Assembly (NCBI GenBank): GCA_018715125.1
Contig: DVMF01000041.1
Coordinates: forward strand, 27,885 to 91,884
DNA: 64,000 nt
Origin: Candidatus Coprousia avicola
GTDB taxonomy: Bacteria; Actinomycetota; Coriobacteriia; Coriobacteriales; Coriobacteriaceae
Direction: 5' to 3'
In this document: piece after piece, positions 36,916 to 46,513 of the stretch
Layout of the letters: each line of letters starts with the position of its first letter
Numbering within the stretch: the first letter of the stretch is position 1
Notes under the pieces: generated by a model
Database searches by the model: none
Seen by the model: the letters and a program-made list of their open reading frames with translations, nothing else
What the model was told of the DNA's origin: nothing
Position numbers and translations under genes: made by a program

Positions 36916-37012
36916 GAACGGTGAGGGCATAAGCGACACTCCGCAAACGGTAACCCTAAGGGCACGTCGCCCTTAACTGAGATGAAGCACAGACGCAGAT
37001 GAGGAGCAAGTA

Positions 37013-38953
37013 ATGGAACAGCAGGTGCTCGGGGGAAGGTACCTCCTTAAAGATAGGGTGGGCACGGGCGGCATGGCGACCGTCTACCGCGCTCAGGACC
37101 AGGTGCTCGACCGCACCGTCGCCGTCAAGATCATGCTGCCGCAGTACGCGGCCGACGCCACGTTTGCCGCGCGCTTCAAGCAGGAGGCGCAGGCCGCCGC
37201 GGGCCTGCAGAGCCCCTACATCGTGGGCGTGTACGACTGGGGCAAAGACGGCGACACGTACTACATCGTGATGGAGTTCCTGCGCGGCACCGACCTCAAG
37301 AGCGGCATCCGCGCCCACGGCGCCCTCGACCCCAAGAAGGTCGCCCAGATCGGCAGCCAGATCTGCGGCGCGCTCTCCGTCGCGCATAAGCACGAGATCA
37401 TCCACCGCGACATCAAGCCGCAAAACATCATGGTTCTGCCCGATGGCAACATCAAGGTGATGGACTTTGGCATCGCCCGCGCCAAGAACAGCCACCTGAC
37501 GCAGGACAACAACGTCCTCGGCACGGCGCACTACGTCTCCCCCGAGCAGACGCGCGGCCAGGAGCTCGGCCCCACCTCGGATATCTACTCGCTCGGCGTG
37601 GTGATGTACGAGTGCGCAACCGGCCGCGTGCCCTTTGACGGCGACGATGCCATCTCGGTGGCGTTGAAGCAGGTGAACGAGATTCCCGTCCCGCCCTCGC
37701 AGGTGAACCCGAGCGTCGACGCCGACCTCGAGCGCATCATCCTGAAGTGCATGGAGAAGGACCCTGCCATGCGCTTCCAGTCGGCCGACGAGCTGCGCCA
37801 GGTCCTCAACAACTACCTCGCGGGCCGCACCGTGGATGTGCCGGAGCCCACGCGCGTCATCGCGGGCGCGGCCGCAGTCCCCGGCGCCGGCGCGACCGAG
37901 ACGCGCGTCATGAGCGACGCGACGCGCGCGATGGTGCGCCCGGCCGTGGAGGCGCAGCGCACGACGTCTACCCCGCGCCCCGGCAACCTCGGTAACACGG
38001 GCTCCTATACCCAGGAGGAGAAGAAGGGCGGCAAGGGCAAGATCGTCGCCGCGGTGATCGGCGCCATCGCGGTGATCGGCATCGCAGCCGCCATCGCCAT
38101 GAGCATGCTCGGCGGGGGCAGCACCGCGACCGTCCCCAACGTGCTGGGCAAGACGCTCGACGAGGCGCGCGCCGAGATCGAGGCGGCGGGCTTTGAGGTG
38201 GGCGAGATCACCCCCGGCTATAGCGACGAGTTCGAAGAGAACGAGATTATGGGCCAAACGCCTTCGGGCGGCCTGCAGGAGGCAGAGGGCACCAAGATCG
38301 ACCTCACGGTGTCGCGCGGCGAAGAGCCGGTGGAGAAGGTGAAGGTCCCCAATCTGGTGGGCAAGACCGCCGAGGAGGCGGAGCAGCTGCTGAAGGACGC
38401 CGGGCTCGTGGGCATCCCCACCGAGGAGGCCAACGATGCCGACGAGGGCACCGTCTTTGAGCAGACGCAGGAGGCAGGCACCGAGGTCGATGAGGGCACA
38501 TCCATCTCGTACAAGGTCTCGACGGGCCCCGATACCGTGGCCGTTCCCGACCTGCGCGGCTACGACGAGGCGACGGCCAAGCAGATGCTCGACGACTTGG
38601 AGCTCTCCTACACGACCACAAGCAGCTATGACGACACGATGGGCGCCGGCAATGTCATCAGCTACAACCCGGGCGGCAACGTCGCACCGGGTACGACCAT
38701 CGAACTCGTCATCTCGCTCGGGCCCCAGCCCACGCCTACGGGAACGGTCCCCGGCGTGACGGGGCAGACGGAATCGAGCGCCCGCAGCATGCTGGAGAAC
38801 GCCGGCTTCCAGGTGCAGGTCGAGTACCAGACCAGCACGACGGTGGCTGAGGGCACCGTCATCAGCTACAGCCCCACCGGAACGCAGGACCTCGGAACCA
38901 CCATCACCATCGTGGTCTCCGGCGGACCGGGCGCGAGCGCCGGGAACGAATAG
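37013..38953 (+). CDS. pknB: PASTA-domain Ser/Thr protein kinase PknB
   Basis: A 646-residue kinase. The kinase domain (about 10-270) has GTGGMATVY, Lys39 in VAVKIM, HRDIKPQN with Asp133, and DFG at 151-153. A juxtamembrane linker with Thr-rich sites leads to a transmembrane helix (about 343-366) and four external PASTA repeats (about 372-436, 442-507, 512-575, 580-640), which bind peptidoglycan fragments or lipid II in this family. The start has GAGGAG upstream. It ends the operon and is followed by a strong terminator. It probably coordinates cell-wall synthesis by the adjacent SEDS-PBP protein. Confidence 0.96.
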   Translation: MEQQVLGGRYLLKDRVGTGGMATVYRAQDQVLDRTVAVKIMLPQYAADATFAARFKQEAQAAAGLQSPYIVGVYDWGKDGDTYYIVMEFLRGTDLKSGIRAHGALDPKKVAQIGSQICGALSVAHKHEIIHRDIKPQNIMVLPDGNIKVMDFGIARAKNSHLTQDNNVLGTAHYVSPEQTRGQELGPTSDIYSLGVVMYECATGRVPFDGDDAISVALKQVNEIPVPPSQVNPSVDADLERIILKCMEKDPAMRFQSADELRQVLNNYLAGRTVDVPEPTRVIAGAAAVPGAGATETRVMSDATRAMVRPAVEAQRTTSTPRPGNLGNTGSYTQEEKKGGKGKIVAAVIGAIAVIGIAAAIAMSMLGGGSTATVPNVLGKTLDEARAEIEAAGFEVGEITPGYSDEFEENEIMGQTPSGGLQEAEGTKIDLTVSRGEEPVEKVKVPNLVGKTAEEAEQLLKDAGLVGIPTEEANDADEGTVFEQTQEAGTEVDEGTSISYKVSTGPDTVAVPDLRGYDEATAKQMLDDLELSYTTTSSYDDTMGAGNVISYNPGGNVAPGTTIELVISLGPQPTPTGTVPGVTGQTESSARSMLENAGFQVQVEYQTSTTVAEGTVISYSPTGTQDLGTTITIVVSGGPGASAGNE

Positions 38954-38980
38954 CCCTCAAGGCTCACGCAGCGTCCCACA

Positions 38981-39023
38981 CAAGACGGCTCGTTGGCGCT
39001 ACTGCCGACGAGCCGTCTTTTTG
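38981..39023 (+). terminator. Rho-independent terminator after pknB
   Basis: AGACGGCTCGT and ACGAGCCGTCT form an 11-bp stem around a small internal hairpin, followed by TTTTTG on the plus strand. The end of the converging AraC gene (stop at 38999) lies inside it, so the last AraC codons are also terminator sequence. Confidence 0.9.
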
Positions 39024-40054
39024 TGGCCGCGGTGCTCGTCTCGGTAGGCGGCGGGCGTCGCCCCATACGCACCGCGGAACTTGCGGTAGAAAAACGTCAG
39101 GTTCTCGTATCCCACCTCGTGCGCAACCTCCTCAACGGGGCGGTCGGTATTGCGCAGAAGGCTTGCCGCATGGCCCAGGCGCTGCGCCTGCACCGCTTGC
39201 ATAAACGTCATGCCCGTATGGCGCTTGAGCAGCACCGAGACGTAGTTGGGACTGATGGCGAAGTGCCGGGCGACGCCCTCCTGCGTGGCGTCGCGGTAGT
39301 GCTGCTCGATATAGCGCACGAGATCGAGCGCCGATACCGCGCCGCCCGCGGTGGCACGCTGCTGATAATCCGCCTCGTATACACCGATGAGCTCGGCAAA
39401 AAGCAGCTGCAGGAGGTTCATGATGATACGGTCGGCGTTGCTCGAGGGGTCAAAGTACTCGCACATGAGCTCCTGAAAATAGCGGCGTACGCGGCGGCTG
39501 CCCTCGGAATGAAAGCGCACGTATCGGTTGTGGTCCGCCTGATCGTTTAAGGCGTTGACCAAAAACTGCGAAAGGATACCGTCGTGGGCGAACGTGTCGA
39601 GCAGGTTCTCGCGCAAAAAGGAGCGGTCGAGCACGAGGCTCATCATGATGTCGCCCGCGCCGAGCTCCCCAATGGCATGGGGGCAGTTGGTGTCGAGCAG
39701 CAGCACCTGATTCTCCTGCAGAGTGAGGGCGCGGCCGTCGATCGTCTGCGGGCACGTGCCGGCGTATACATAGCTGATCTCGATGTGGCGATGGACATGC
39801 TCCGGCACGGGATTGAAACGCGAGTTGCGCCGGAGCGCAACACTTCCCGCCAGCGGCGGGGTATCCGGCACGACGAGCGCTCCGTCGTGCCGGGTCGACG
39901 CAGGCGCCGCCTCGTGCGACATCACGTACACCGGCCGACCTTCAAACGACGCCTGCCTATGAGTCGCCTCCCAGTCAAACGCTTCACCCCGCTGGTAGCG
40001 GCGCTCACTCGGCGACAACGTCGCCAGTCTGCGGTTGAGCTCAGCGATCTCCAT
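38999..40054 (-). CDS. AraC-family regulator, divergent from the GH106-like gene
   Basis: A 351-residue regulator. The N-terminal cupin-like sensing domain (about 60-200) contains HVHRHIEISYVYAG and QNQVLLLDTNCPHAIG. The two C-terminal HTH motifs are at about 245-345 (GVARHFAISPNYVSVLLKRHTGMTF and PVEEVAHEVGYENLTFFYRKFRG in pieces). It is divergent from the GH106-like gene, 223 bases apart, and probably activates it in response to rhamnose. The very C-terminus is encoded by the terminator shared with pknB. Confidence 0.9.
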   Translation of the reverse strand: MEIAELNRRLATLSPSERRYQRGEAFDWEATHRQASFEGRPVYVMSHEAAPASTRHDGALVVPDTPPLAGSVALRRNSRFNPVPEHVHRHIEISYVYAGTCPQTIDGRALTLQENQVLLLDTNCPHAIGELGAGDIMMSLVLDRSFLRENLLDTFAHDGILSQFLVNALNDQADHNRYVRFHSEGSRRVRRYFQELMCEYFDPSSNADRIIMNLLQLLFAELIGVYEADYQQRATAGGAVSALDLVRYIEQHYRDATQEGVARHFAISPNYVSVLLKRHTGMTFMQAVQAQRLGHAASLLRNTDRPVEEVAHEVGYENLTFFYRKFRGAYGATPAAYRDEHRGHKKTARRQ

Positions 40055-40200
40055 AGGCGTCCCTCTCGTGCGGTCTTGCCCACCCCATCGCCCCCTGTCC
40101 CGTCCATCTTGCAGAGTGTGGGGATATGGTCAGTGTCTTTAGCATGATTCCGATATTAGCGCATTGCCCCGCACGGCATACCATAGTCTCACGATGCGAT

Positions 40201-40238
40201 TGCTGGGCGTGTTTACACCCTCGAACCGTCCGCACGGT
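40201..40238. promoter_or_regulatory. Candidate regulatory palindromes before the GH106-like gene
   Basis: GTGTTTACAC near 40207 and ACCGT-N4-ACGGT near 40225 are short symmetrical sequences in the 223-base divergent gap 40055-40277. They may bind the divergent AraC regulator or a LacI-type protein. Evidence is weak. Confidence 0.3.
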
Positions 40239-40277
40239 AAGCAACGCGATGGGTCCCGCCCATCAGAAAGGAGTGCC

Positions 40278-43037
40278 ATGCCCACCCGCTCAGAAGCCGT
40301 TATGAACGGCACCTACGACAACCACCTCCTCCCCTTCCTCTGGATGAAGGGCGAGGACCGCGCCACCATCACCGCCTATCTGGAGAAGATCGCAGGCGCC
40401 GACATCCACGAGGTCTGCCTCGAGAGCCGGACCCATCCCGACTTCTGCGGTGACGGCTGGTGGCGCGACCTGCGCTTCGTCATCGACGAATGCAAGCGAC
40501 TCGGCATGAAGATCTGGATCTTGGACGACGCGCACTTCCCCACGGGATACGCCAACGGCCAGGTGAAGGAGCATCCCGAGCGCGCCAAGGTGGTGCTCAC
40601 GCACCGCACCTATGACGTCGCGGGGCCCGCGCGCGGCCTTTCCGTGCCCCTTAACGACCCTCTGGACCCCACCTCGCAGTTCGTGGGTATCGCAGGCCTC
40701 ACCGACGACGGGCCCGTCGCCATCGATTACCGCGTGGTGCCCGCCCGCCCCATCGAGCGCGCCGAGGAGGATGCCTCCGCCGCAGCGGAGGCCGCGAGCG
40801 GCAACGCCACCGCACAGGGAATGAACGCTATGTTTGCCTCCCTCGCCCAGCTCAATAAGACCGCGCCCGCAGAGCTCGACCGCTTGGTCTTCGACGTGCC
40901 CGCCGGCATCACCAAGGTGTACGCCCTCTCCACGAGCAAGCGCACCGACTACAATCCCGACTACATCAACATGGTCGACAAGGAGTCGTGCGACACGCTT
41001 ATCGAGGCCATCTACGAACCGCATTGGGAACATGTGGGCGACGAGTTTGGCAAGACGATCCTCGGCTTCTTCTCGGACGAGCCGGGCTTTGCCAACGAGA
41101 AGAGCGGCAAAGACGCCGACGGCGGCTCCGACAGCCTCATCGGCAAGGCGACGATGCCGCTCCCGTGGTCCGCTGAACTCGAGCGCCGTCTGCGCGCACG
41201 TCTCGATTGCGCCGATGACACCGCCTTCTGGGGTGCCCTCGCCCAGCTTTGGGACCGTGCTGAGACCGGCGCCCGGACCCGTCACGCCTACATGGACGTG
41301 GCGACCGAGCTCTACCGGGAGTGCTTCGACGAGAACATCGGCTCTTGGTGCCGCGCGCACGGGGTCATGCACATCGGCCATGTGATCGAGGATAAGGGCG
41401 CGCACGAGCGGCTGGGATCGGGCGCCGGCCACTTCTTCCGCGCCATCGGCGGACAGGACATGGCGGGCGTCGACATCGTCATCAACCAGCTCGTCCCGGG
41501 CGTGGACGACGGCTACCACAGCTACGGTCGCGGCCTGTGGGATATGGCGTTTTTCAACTACATGCTCCCCAAGATGGGCAGCTCGGCGGCGCACCTCGAC
41601 CCCAAGAAGCAGGGGCGCTGCATGGCCGAGGTCTTTGGCGCCTTTGGATGGCACGAGGGCCTGCGTGAGATGAAGTGGATCGCCGACCACTTCCTCGTCC
41701 GCGGGGTCAATTACTTTGTGCCGCACGCGTTCTCGATGGATACGTTTCCCGACGGAGACTGCCCGCCGCACTTCTACGCCCATGGCAACAACCCGCAGTT
41801 CCGCCACTTTGGGCACCTGATGACCTACCTGAACCGTATGGCCACGCTGCTCTCGGGGGGTACGGCGCATCCGGTCGCCGCCGTGCTCTACGACGCCGAC
41901 GCCGCATGGGCGGGGGACGCGCAACCGGCCCAGCGCGTATGCCGCGCGCTTACCCGCGCGCAGATCGATTTCGATATCGTGCCCGAGGAGGCGTTCGCCG
42001 ATGCGGGGCGCTATGCGCTGGACGTCTGCCCTGATGGCCATGGTTTCTCGATCAACGGCCAGCGGTATCGCTGCCTGGTGATTCCGGCGCGCGCGTTTGT
42101 GGGCGCGGCAACGCTTGCGTTCTGCCAGCGCCTCGTCGCCGCGGGCGTGACAGTTGTCGCCGTGGACGAGCTGCCGTGCTGCACCTACGACGGCGACGGC
42201 GCGCGCGATACGGGCGCCGCGGCCATCGACCCTGCGGCATGGGAGGGCGCCAACGTGGTTGCACTCGACGCCCTGGCCGCCACCGTGCGCGATGCCCGCC
42301 TGGACGATGTGCGCAGCACCGCCGACGTGCCGTGGCTGCGCGTCTACCACTATACCGGCGCGGCCGCCACAGGCGAGGCGCCCGAGGAGTACTACTTCTG
42401 CGTAAACGAGCACCCGCGCACCGCACTTGCCACCGAGCTCTCGGTACGCGGCGCCGATGGCGAGCTCACGCCCCTTACCGGCGTGCGCCATGACGTGCTG
42501 AACGGTGGAAGCGTCGCGTTTGACGGCACGCTCGCGCTCGCCCCGTACGAGTCTTGCCTCATCGTCGCCGGCGCCACGGCGGATGTCTCCGCCGCAGACG
42601 CCGCCGCGCCCGGGGCAGCGCCCGACGCCCTCGGCATCGCGGGCCCCTGGCACGTCGCCCACGCGAGCGCCCGCGCTTACCCCGCCTTTGGCGCCGAGCA
42701 ACAGCTCGCCGAGCTGGCAGACCTCGACCAGGAGGCCTTCCCCGGCCGCGTGGGCACGTTCCGTTACCGCACGACGTTCACCCTTGCCGCGGATCGCACC
42801 CAGATCACGCTTGATTTGGGCGACGTATACGAAACTGCCGAGGCGTGGGTCGATGGCGCCGCGCTCGGCGTGCGCATCGCACCGCCCTACACCTTTGCCG
42901 CAGGCGACCTTCCCGCCGGCGAGCACGAACTCGTGGTGGAGGTGATCAATACCGTCGACCACCAGATGTGCGATTACTTCTCGATGAGCGAGCCCACGGA
43001 GCCGACGGGCATCTTGGGTCCGGTGACCCTGCGCTAA
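40278..43037 (+). CDS. GH106-like glycoside hydrolase (probable alpha-L-rhamnosidase)
   Basis: A 919-residue enzyme. The N-terminal two thirds is a TIM-barrel (MNGTYDNHLLPFLW, WILDDAHFPTGYANG, and later FFSDEPGF, the last with a probable catalytic Glu at about 273; HIGHVIEDKGAHE at about 400-412 is another acidic candidate). The C-terminal portion contains a glutamine-amidotransferase-like sub-domain and a final galactose-binding-type beta sandwich (about 825-919). It resembles the large GH106 rhamnosidases though the match is distant. No signal peptide. AAAGGAG precedes the ATG at 40278. The AraC gene beside it and the rhamnose genes downstream support a rhamnosidase role; linkage specificity is unknown. 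Confidence 0.7.
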   Translation: MPTRSEAVMNGTYDNHLLPFLWMKGEDRATITAYLEKIAGADIHEVCLESRTHPDFCGDGWWRDLRFVIDECKRLGMKIWILDDAHFPTGYANGQVKEHPERAKVVLTHRTYDVAGPARGLSVPLNDPLDPTSQFVGIAGLTDDGPVAIDYRVVPARPIERAEEDASAAAEAASGNATAQGMNAMFASLAQLNKTAPAELDRLVFDVPAGITKVYALSTSKRTDYNPDYINMVDKESCDTLIEAIYEPHWEHVGDEFGKTILGFFSDEPGFANEKSGKDADGGSDSLIGKATMPLPWSAELERRLRARLDCADDTAFWGALAQLWDRAETGARTRHAYMDVATELYRECFDENIGSWCRAHGVMHIGHVIEDKGAHERLGSGAGHFFRAIGGQDMAGVDIVINQLVPGVDDGYHSYGRGLWDMAFFNYMLPKMGSSAAHLDPKKQGRCMAEVFGAFGWHEGLREMKWIADHFLVRGVNYFVPHAFSMDTFPDGDCPPHFYAHGNNPQFRHFGHLMTYLNRMATLLSGGTAHPVAAVLYDADAAWAGDAQPAQRVCRALTRAQIDFDIVPEEAFADAGRYALDVCPDGHGFSINGQRYRCLVIPARAFVGAATLAFCQRLVAAGVTVVAVDELPCCTYDGDGARDTGAAAIDPAAWEGANVVALDALAATVRDARLDDVRSTADVPWLRVYHYTGAAATGEAPEEYYFCVNEHPRTALATELSVRGADGELTPLTGVRHDVLNGGSVAFDGTLALAPYESCLIVAGATADVSAADAAAPGAAPDALGIAGPWHVAHASARAYPAFGAEQQLAELADLDQEAFPGRVGTFRYRTTFTLAADRTQITLDLGDVYETAEAWVDGAALGVRIAPPYTFAAGDLPAGEHELVVEVINTVDHQMCDYFSMSEPTEPTGILGPVTLR

Positions 43038-43064
43038 CCGCCGCCCCTGCAACCACCCCTTTGG

Positions 43065-43286
43065 CCAGGTATACGCAAACGCACGGTTTGTGTATACCTG
43101 GGCCCCCCGGGTATACACAAGCGTTTGGTTCACGTATACCTAAGCGATCTGGGTATACACAAACACCGGGCTTACGTATACCTGAGCGGCCTGGGTATAC
43201 ACAAGCGCTCGGTTCGTGTATACCTGAGCAGTCTGGGTATACACAAACGCCGGGCTTACGTATACCTAAGTGACTTGTGTATACCC
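43065..43286. repeat. Tandem palindromic repeat array, 42-bp period
   Basis: A leading hairpin (43065-43101, 16-bp arms, one wobble) is followed by four 42-base units at 43109-43150, 43151-43192, 43193-43234 and 43235-43276 and a partial unit to 43286. Each unit begins GGGTATACACAA and contains GTATACCT about 24 bases on, so GTATAC occurs with alternating orientation 11 times. Neighbouring halves can pair within a unit or between units. It lies between the converging 3' ends of the GH106-like gene and the flavoprotein gene. It is not coding: the 14-residue peptide repeat it would give has no start or ribosome site. Confidence 0.9.
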
Positions 43287-43374
43287 AACTAAGGGGTTCT
43301 TTCTATATCGCAGTTCTATTTCCGCAGGTACAGAGCTTGCTTAATACAAATTGATGCCTGTGGGAGGTCGGCTA

Positions 43375-43424
43375 GGTATACACAACTTTCCCAAGTACAC
43401 GCAAATCGGAAACTTGTGTATACC
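43375..43424. repeat. Detached copy of the GGTATACACAA palindrome
   Basis: GGTATACACAACTTTCC is repeated in inverse form after a 16-base loop with one mismatch in 17. It uses the same arms as the array at 43065 and lies 41 bases before the stop of the flavoprotein gene. The region between (43287-43374) shows no gene or other feature. Confidence 0.8.
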
Positions 43425-43464
43425 TTGGTCCCCAACCTACGTCCAGCCGAGGGGCGCGCGTGCG

Positions 43465-44085
43465 CTAGCGAATGAAATTCGTCTGCGCACGGTGCACGCG
43501 GCCCGGATAGGGGTGCCCGGCTGCCGCGCCATCTTTGATGCACGCGATGAGCCATGCCATATTGCGGCCCAGTTGACGCATGGTCGCGAGGCCCTCCGCG
43601 TCCTGGGCGGCCTCTTCCGGCGTGTTCCCATAGAGCTCGTTCCAGTAATACGAGCTCACAATCGGCATGCCCGTGATGGTGAAATACTTGTTGAGCTGAT
43701 CGAATACCGCCGTCTCGCCGCCGCGCCTGCAGTTGACCACCGCAGCACCCACCTTACCGGACCAATCGACCGCACCGGTATAGAACAGCCGGTGCATGGC
43801 GCTCGTCACCTGGCCGGTCGCCGCCGCATAATGCGTCGGCGAACCAATGACGATGCCGTTGGCTTCCCGCGCTTTGGGAATGAGCTCGTTCACGACATCA
43901 TCCACCACGCACCGGCCAATCTCGCGGCAGCGACCGCACGCCAAGCAGCCAGAAATCGGCTTCGCGCCGAGCCAGGCGATCTCCGCCTCGCACCCGCCCT
44001 CGGCAAGACCCTCGGCCACCGTCTCCAAAGCCAGATTAGTAACGCCCCGCTTGTGCGGGCTTCCGTTGATGAGCAGCGCCTTCAT
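43465..44085 (-). CDS. Iron-sulfur flavoprotein / NADPH-dependent FMN reductase
   Basis: A 206-residue flavodoxin-fold protein. The FMN phosphate-binding loop is INGSPHKRGVTN; IGSPTHYAAATGQ is the second flavin contact. A cysteine cluster CLACGRCREIGRC (about residues 47-59) indicates a [4Fe-4S] centre of the iron-sulfur flavoprotein type. It should carry out two-electron or one-electron transfers from NAD(P)H or ferredoxin, perhaps on quinones or aglycones freed from plant glycosides; this last point is a guess. The ATG at 44085 with GAGGGG upstream begins the conserved KALLINGSP. Confidence 0.88.
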   Translation of the reverse strand: MKALLINGSPHKRGVTNLALETVAEGLAEGGCEAEIAWLGAKPISGCLACGRCREIGRCVVDDVVNELIPKAREANGIVIGSPTHYAAATGQVTSAMHRLFYTGAVDWSGKVGAAVVNCRRGGETAVFDQLNKYFTITGMPIVSSYYWNELYGNTPEEAAQDAEGLATMRQLGRNMAWLIACIKDGAAAGHPYPGRVHRAQTNFIR

Positions 44086-44245
44086 GCGATTCCCCTCTCG
44101 TGAGCGCCTGACTGTACGCACGCCTTTATACCCTATCGAACCGATAACAGGCGCGGCGGCGTCCTAAGGCAGATAGCCCCAGAGCGCCGCCGCGTCAGAA
44201 CGCGAGACAGATTAGCGTGCAACGGAACGGGCCGGCGCGCTTGTC

Positions 44246-46513
44246 CTAGGCCTCCCTTACCACCGAAACGCCCCTGCGTGTCGCAAGATTGCTCATATCC
44301 AGCTCGATCCCCTCGGGCGCCATGACCGCAACCTCAATCCCGTCCGCCGTGCGGCGCCACCGCACCGCAACGCGTCCGTGGGGCGTCTGATACGAGCAGG
44401 ATACGGCGTCGGTCGCCGACGAGAAGTAGGGGTCGATCACCACGCGGTTCGCCGCCACGGCGTCGTCCGCGATGCGGATGCCGCCCAACGTCTGCATGAA
44501 CCACTGAGCGTAGCTCGTAAACATGGCATGGTTGAAGCTCGAGAGGCTCTCGGTAAACTGCTCGGCAAGCGCGCCGTTACCGCTCGCAAGCATATCGAGC
44601 AGGCTCGGGTGCTCGGTGCGGGTGAGCCATGCCTCCACCACGTCGTTATGCCCCGTTCGATCAAGCAGGTCGAAGGCGAGCATCGTGCCGAAAATGCCCG
44701 TGGTGAGGATGCCGCCGCGCGCCCGGAAATCTGCCACGAGCAGCTCTGCCTGCTGCGACGCGTCACCGAGCCCCAACGCCCCGGCAAAGGCGCAGGCGCT
44801 CTGCGTCCCGTCGCCAAACGATCCGTCCTCATGTGCGAAGCGCGCGCGGATCTCGCCGCGCAGGCGCTCCGCCGCCTCGGCAAAACGACTACCGTCACGA
44901 CCCGCGCGCTCACCCGCCTCGGCAAGGCACGCGAGGTTCCAGAGCTGAGCGCACCAACCCAGAAACTCCTTGTCGGGGGTGCAGGTGCCAAAGCCCGCCG
45001 ACTCATCGGTCAAGATGGAGCCGTGGTCGCCAAGGCAGTGCTCTGCGAGCTCCGCAGGATCGAATGAGAGCAGGTAGTTACCAAAGCGCGTGAGGCCCGG
45101 CCACTCGCGCTCGATAAGGTCGCGCCGCCCATAGTAGCGGTCCGCCTGCACGGCAAGGTGCGGATAGGCGAGCTGCCACAGAAGCGGCCCCTCGCGATAG
45201 GCCGGCCCATTGGACCCGATGCCCATGAACGGCGCCGTCTCGGGAAGGCCGCCGCGCTCGGTCTGGTCGCGTGCAAAGTCGGCGAGCGTGCGGTCGAGCA
45301 GGCCCTCCTCATCAAAAAGCAGGAGGTTGGAGTTCATAAGCGAGACCATGTCTCCGCCGTACCCAAAGCGCTCGCGCGAGCAATCCTCCCACACGTCGTG
45401 CACGTTATTGAGCTTCGTGCGGGCCGCGGCGCCCATCAGGCGGTCGAAGTCGGCGTTTCCGCACGAAATCTCGCCCGTGCGCGCTACATCAGTATGGACG
45501 TACACCGCCTCGATACGCGTAAGGGCGTTCTCTTCGAGCCCCTTGATGAGAACGTAACGGAACGAATGGTACGTAAAGGTGCTCGCGTAGGCGTTTTCAC
45601 CCGCGCGGCAAAGAAGCACGTCGTGCTGGATAGCCGGGCTGGGCGCCCCCGGTCCGCCCGGGCACACGCCGCGCGGCGTGGCCTTACCCACCAAGCCGGC
45701 AACGTTGGAGTCGGTGCGGATGCGGTCGTTCTCGGCAATCTCGGCGTATACGAGCTCCACGCGGTCGCCCTCAGACGCCGTAAACGCCATGTCAACGATA
45801 CCGGAGACCATCTCGCCAAAATCGACGAGCACACCCTCCGGCGTCGCGACCGTGCGCACCGGTGCCACCGACCCCGTGCGACGGATGGGGGGAACGGGCG
45901 CCGGCGCGAGCGCGCGGTCACAGCCCCGGCCGCGGACCGCAACCGGCCCCTCGTCCGCCTGCTCATAGGCCAGATCGCACACCTCGCCGAGGTACATGTT
46001 GTTGAAGAGCAGCATACCGCGACTCAGCCGCCAGCTATCGTCTGTGCGGACCAGTACCTCACCGTCGCGCGCAAGCACCGCGGCAACAGCCGGCGTGCCG
46101 ACCTCGGCCAAGCGCTCGCGCAGATTATACTTACCAAAGAGCGTCAGGGGCGCCGGATTGTAAAAGCCGTTGCCGAGCTCGATCGCGAGCGTGTTGCCAC
46201 CCTCGCGCACCAGCGCGGACACGTCAAAGACGTCGAAGTACACCGCCTTGTCATACCTCGTCCAATGGCCCAAGAGCTCGACCGGAAGCGCGCAGCCGTT
46301 GACCTTCACATGCGCCAGGCCGAGCACGGCGAGCGCGAGCTCAAAGGGGGCGCCGGCCAGCTCTTCGGCCTTGACCTCAAACGTGGTGCTCACCACATGC
46401 GTGCGCAGCGTCTCGTCGTCCGTCGCGTAATACCCGGCGTCATCTGCGCCGTAGTCATACGCAGGCCCACTCACCCAAGCGGCCGCACCAAGCTTCCCCG
46501 CCGCATCCCTCAT
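44246..46513 (-). CDS. Alpha-L-rhamnosidase, GH78, second copy
   Basis: A 755-residue GH78-type protein, shorter than the classical enzymes and distinct from the product at 11692. The N-terminal beta sandwich has VKVNGCALP and ELGNGFYNP. The catalytic barrel contains DCSRERFGYGGDM (about 377-389), a variant of the DCPQRDERxGWTGD signature, and SGNGALAEQFTESLSSFNH near residue 640, where the usual WERWDS is replaced by AEQF. Both substitutions could alter specificity. No signal peptide. AGAAAGGG precedes the ATG. It is 106 bases downstream of the PTS gene at 46620 on the same strand, so a phosphorylated or intact rhamnoside taken up by that PTS is a likely substrate. Confidence 0.8.
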   Translation of the reverse strand: MRDAAGKLGAAAWVSGPAYDYGADDAGYYATDDETLRTHVVSTTFEVKAEELAGAPFELALAVLGLAHVKVNGCALPVELLGHWTRYDKAVYFDVFDVSALVREGGNTLAIELGNGFYNPAPLTLFGKYNLRERLAEVGTPAVAAVLARDGEVLVRTDDSWRLSRGMLLFNNMYLGEVCDLAYEQADEGPVAVRGRGCDRALAPAPVPPIRRTGSVAPVRTVATPEGVLVDFGEMVSGIVDMAFTASEGDRVELVYAEIAENDRIRTDSNVAGLVGKATPRGVCPGGPGAPSPAIQHDVLLCRAGENAYASTFTYHSFRYVLIKGLEENALTRIEAVYVHTDVARTGEISCGNADFDRLMGAAARTKLNNVHDVWEDCSRERFGYGGDMVSLMNSNLLLFDEEGLLDRTLADFARDQTERGGLPETAPFMGIGSNGPAYREGPLLWQLAYPHLAVQADRYYGRRDLIEREWPGLTRFGNYLLSFDPAELAEHCLGDHGSILTDESAGFGTCTPDKEFLGWCAQLWNLACLAEAGERAGRDGSRFAEAAERLRGEIRARFAHEDGSFGDGTQSACAFAGALGLGDASQQAELLVADFRARGGILTTGIFGTMLAFDLLDRTGHNDVVEAWLTRTEHPSLLDMLASGNGALAEQFTESLSSFNHAMFTSYAQWFMQTLGGIRIADDAVAANRVVIDPYFSSATDAVSCSYQTPHGRVAVRWRRTADGIEVAVMAPEGIELDMSNLATRRGVSVVREA

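Noticed and set aside
38999-39023. AraC gene truncated by the terminator
   Set aside because: Both HTH motifs and the usual C-terminal end are complete. The terminator only encodes the last few residues.
42845-43273. A repeat protein with 14-residue units encoded across the array
   Set aside because: The period is divisible by three, so a frame stays open, but the reading frame enters from within the GH106-like gene in another frame and has no ribosome site. Palindromic symmetry explains the pattern better.
43065-43286. The 42-bp array as a CRISPR
   Set aside because: The units are contiguous with no unique spacers of regular size, and no cas genes are present. The period is a palindromic repeat and not repeat plus spacer.
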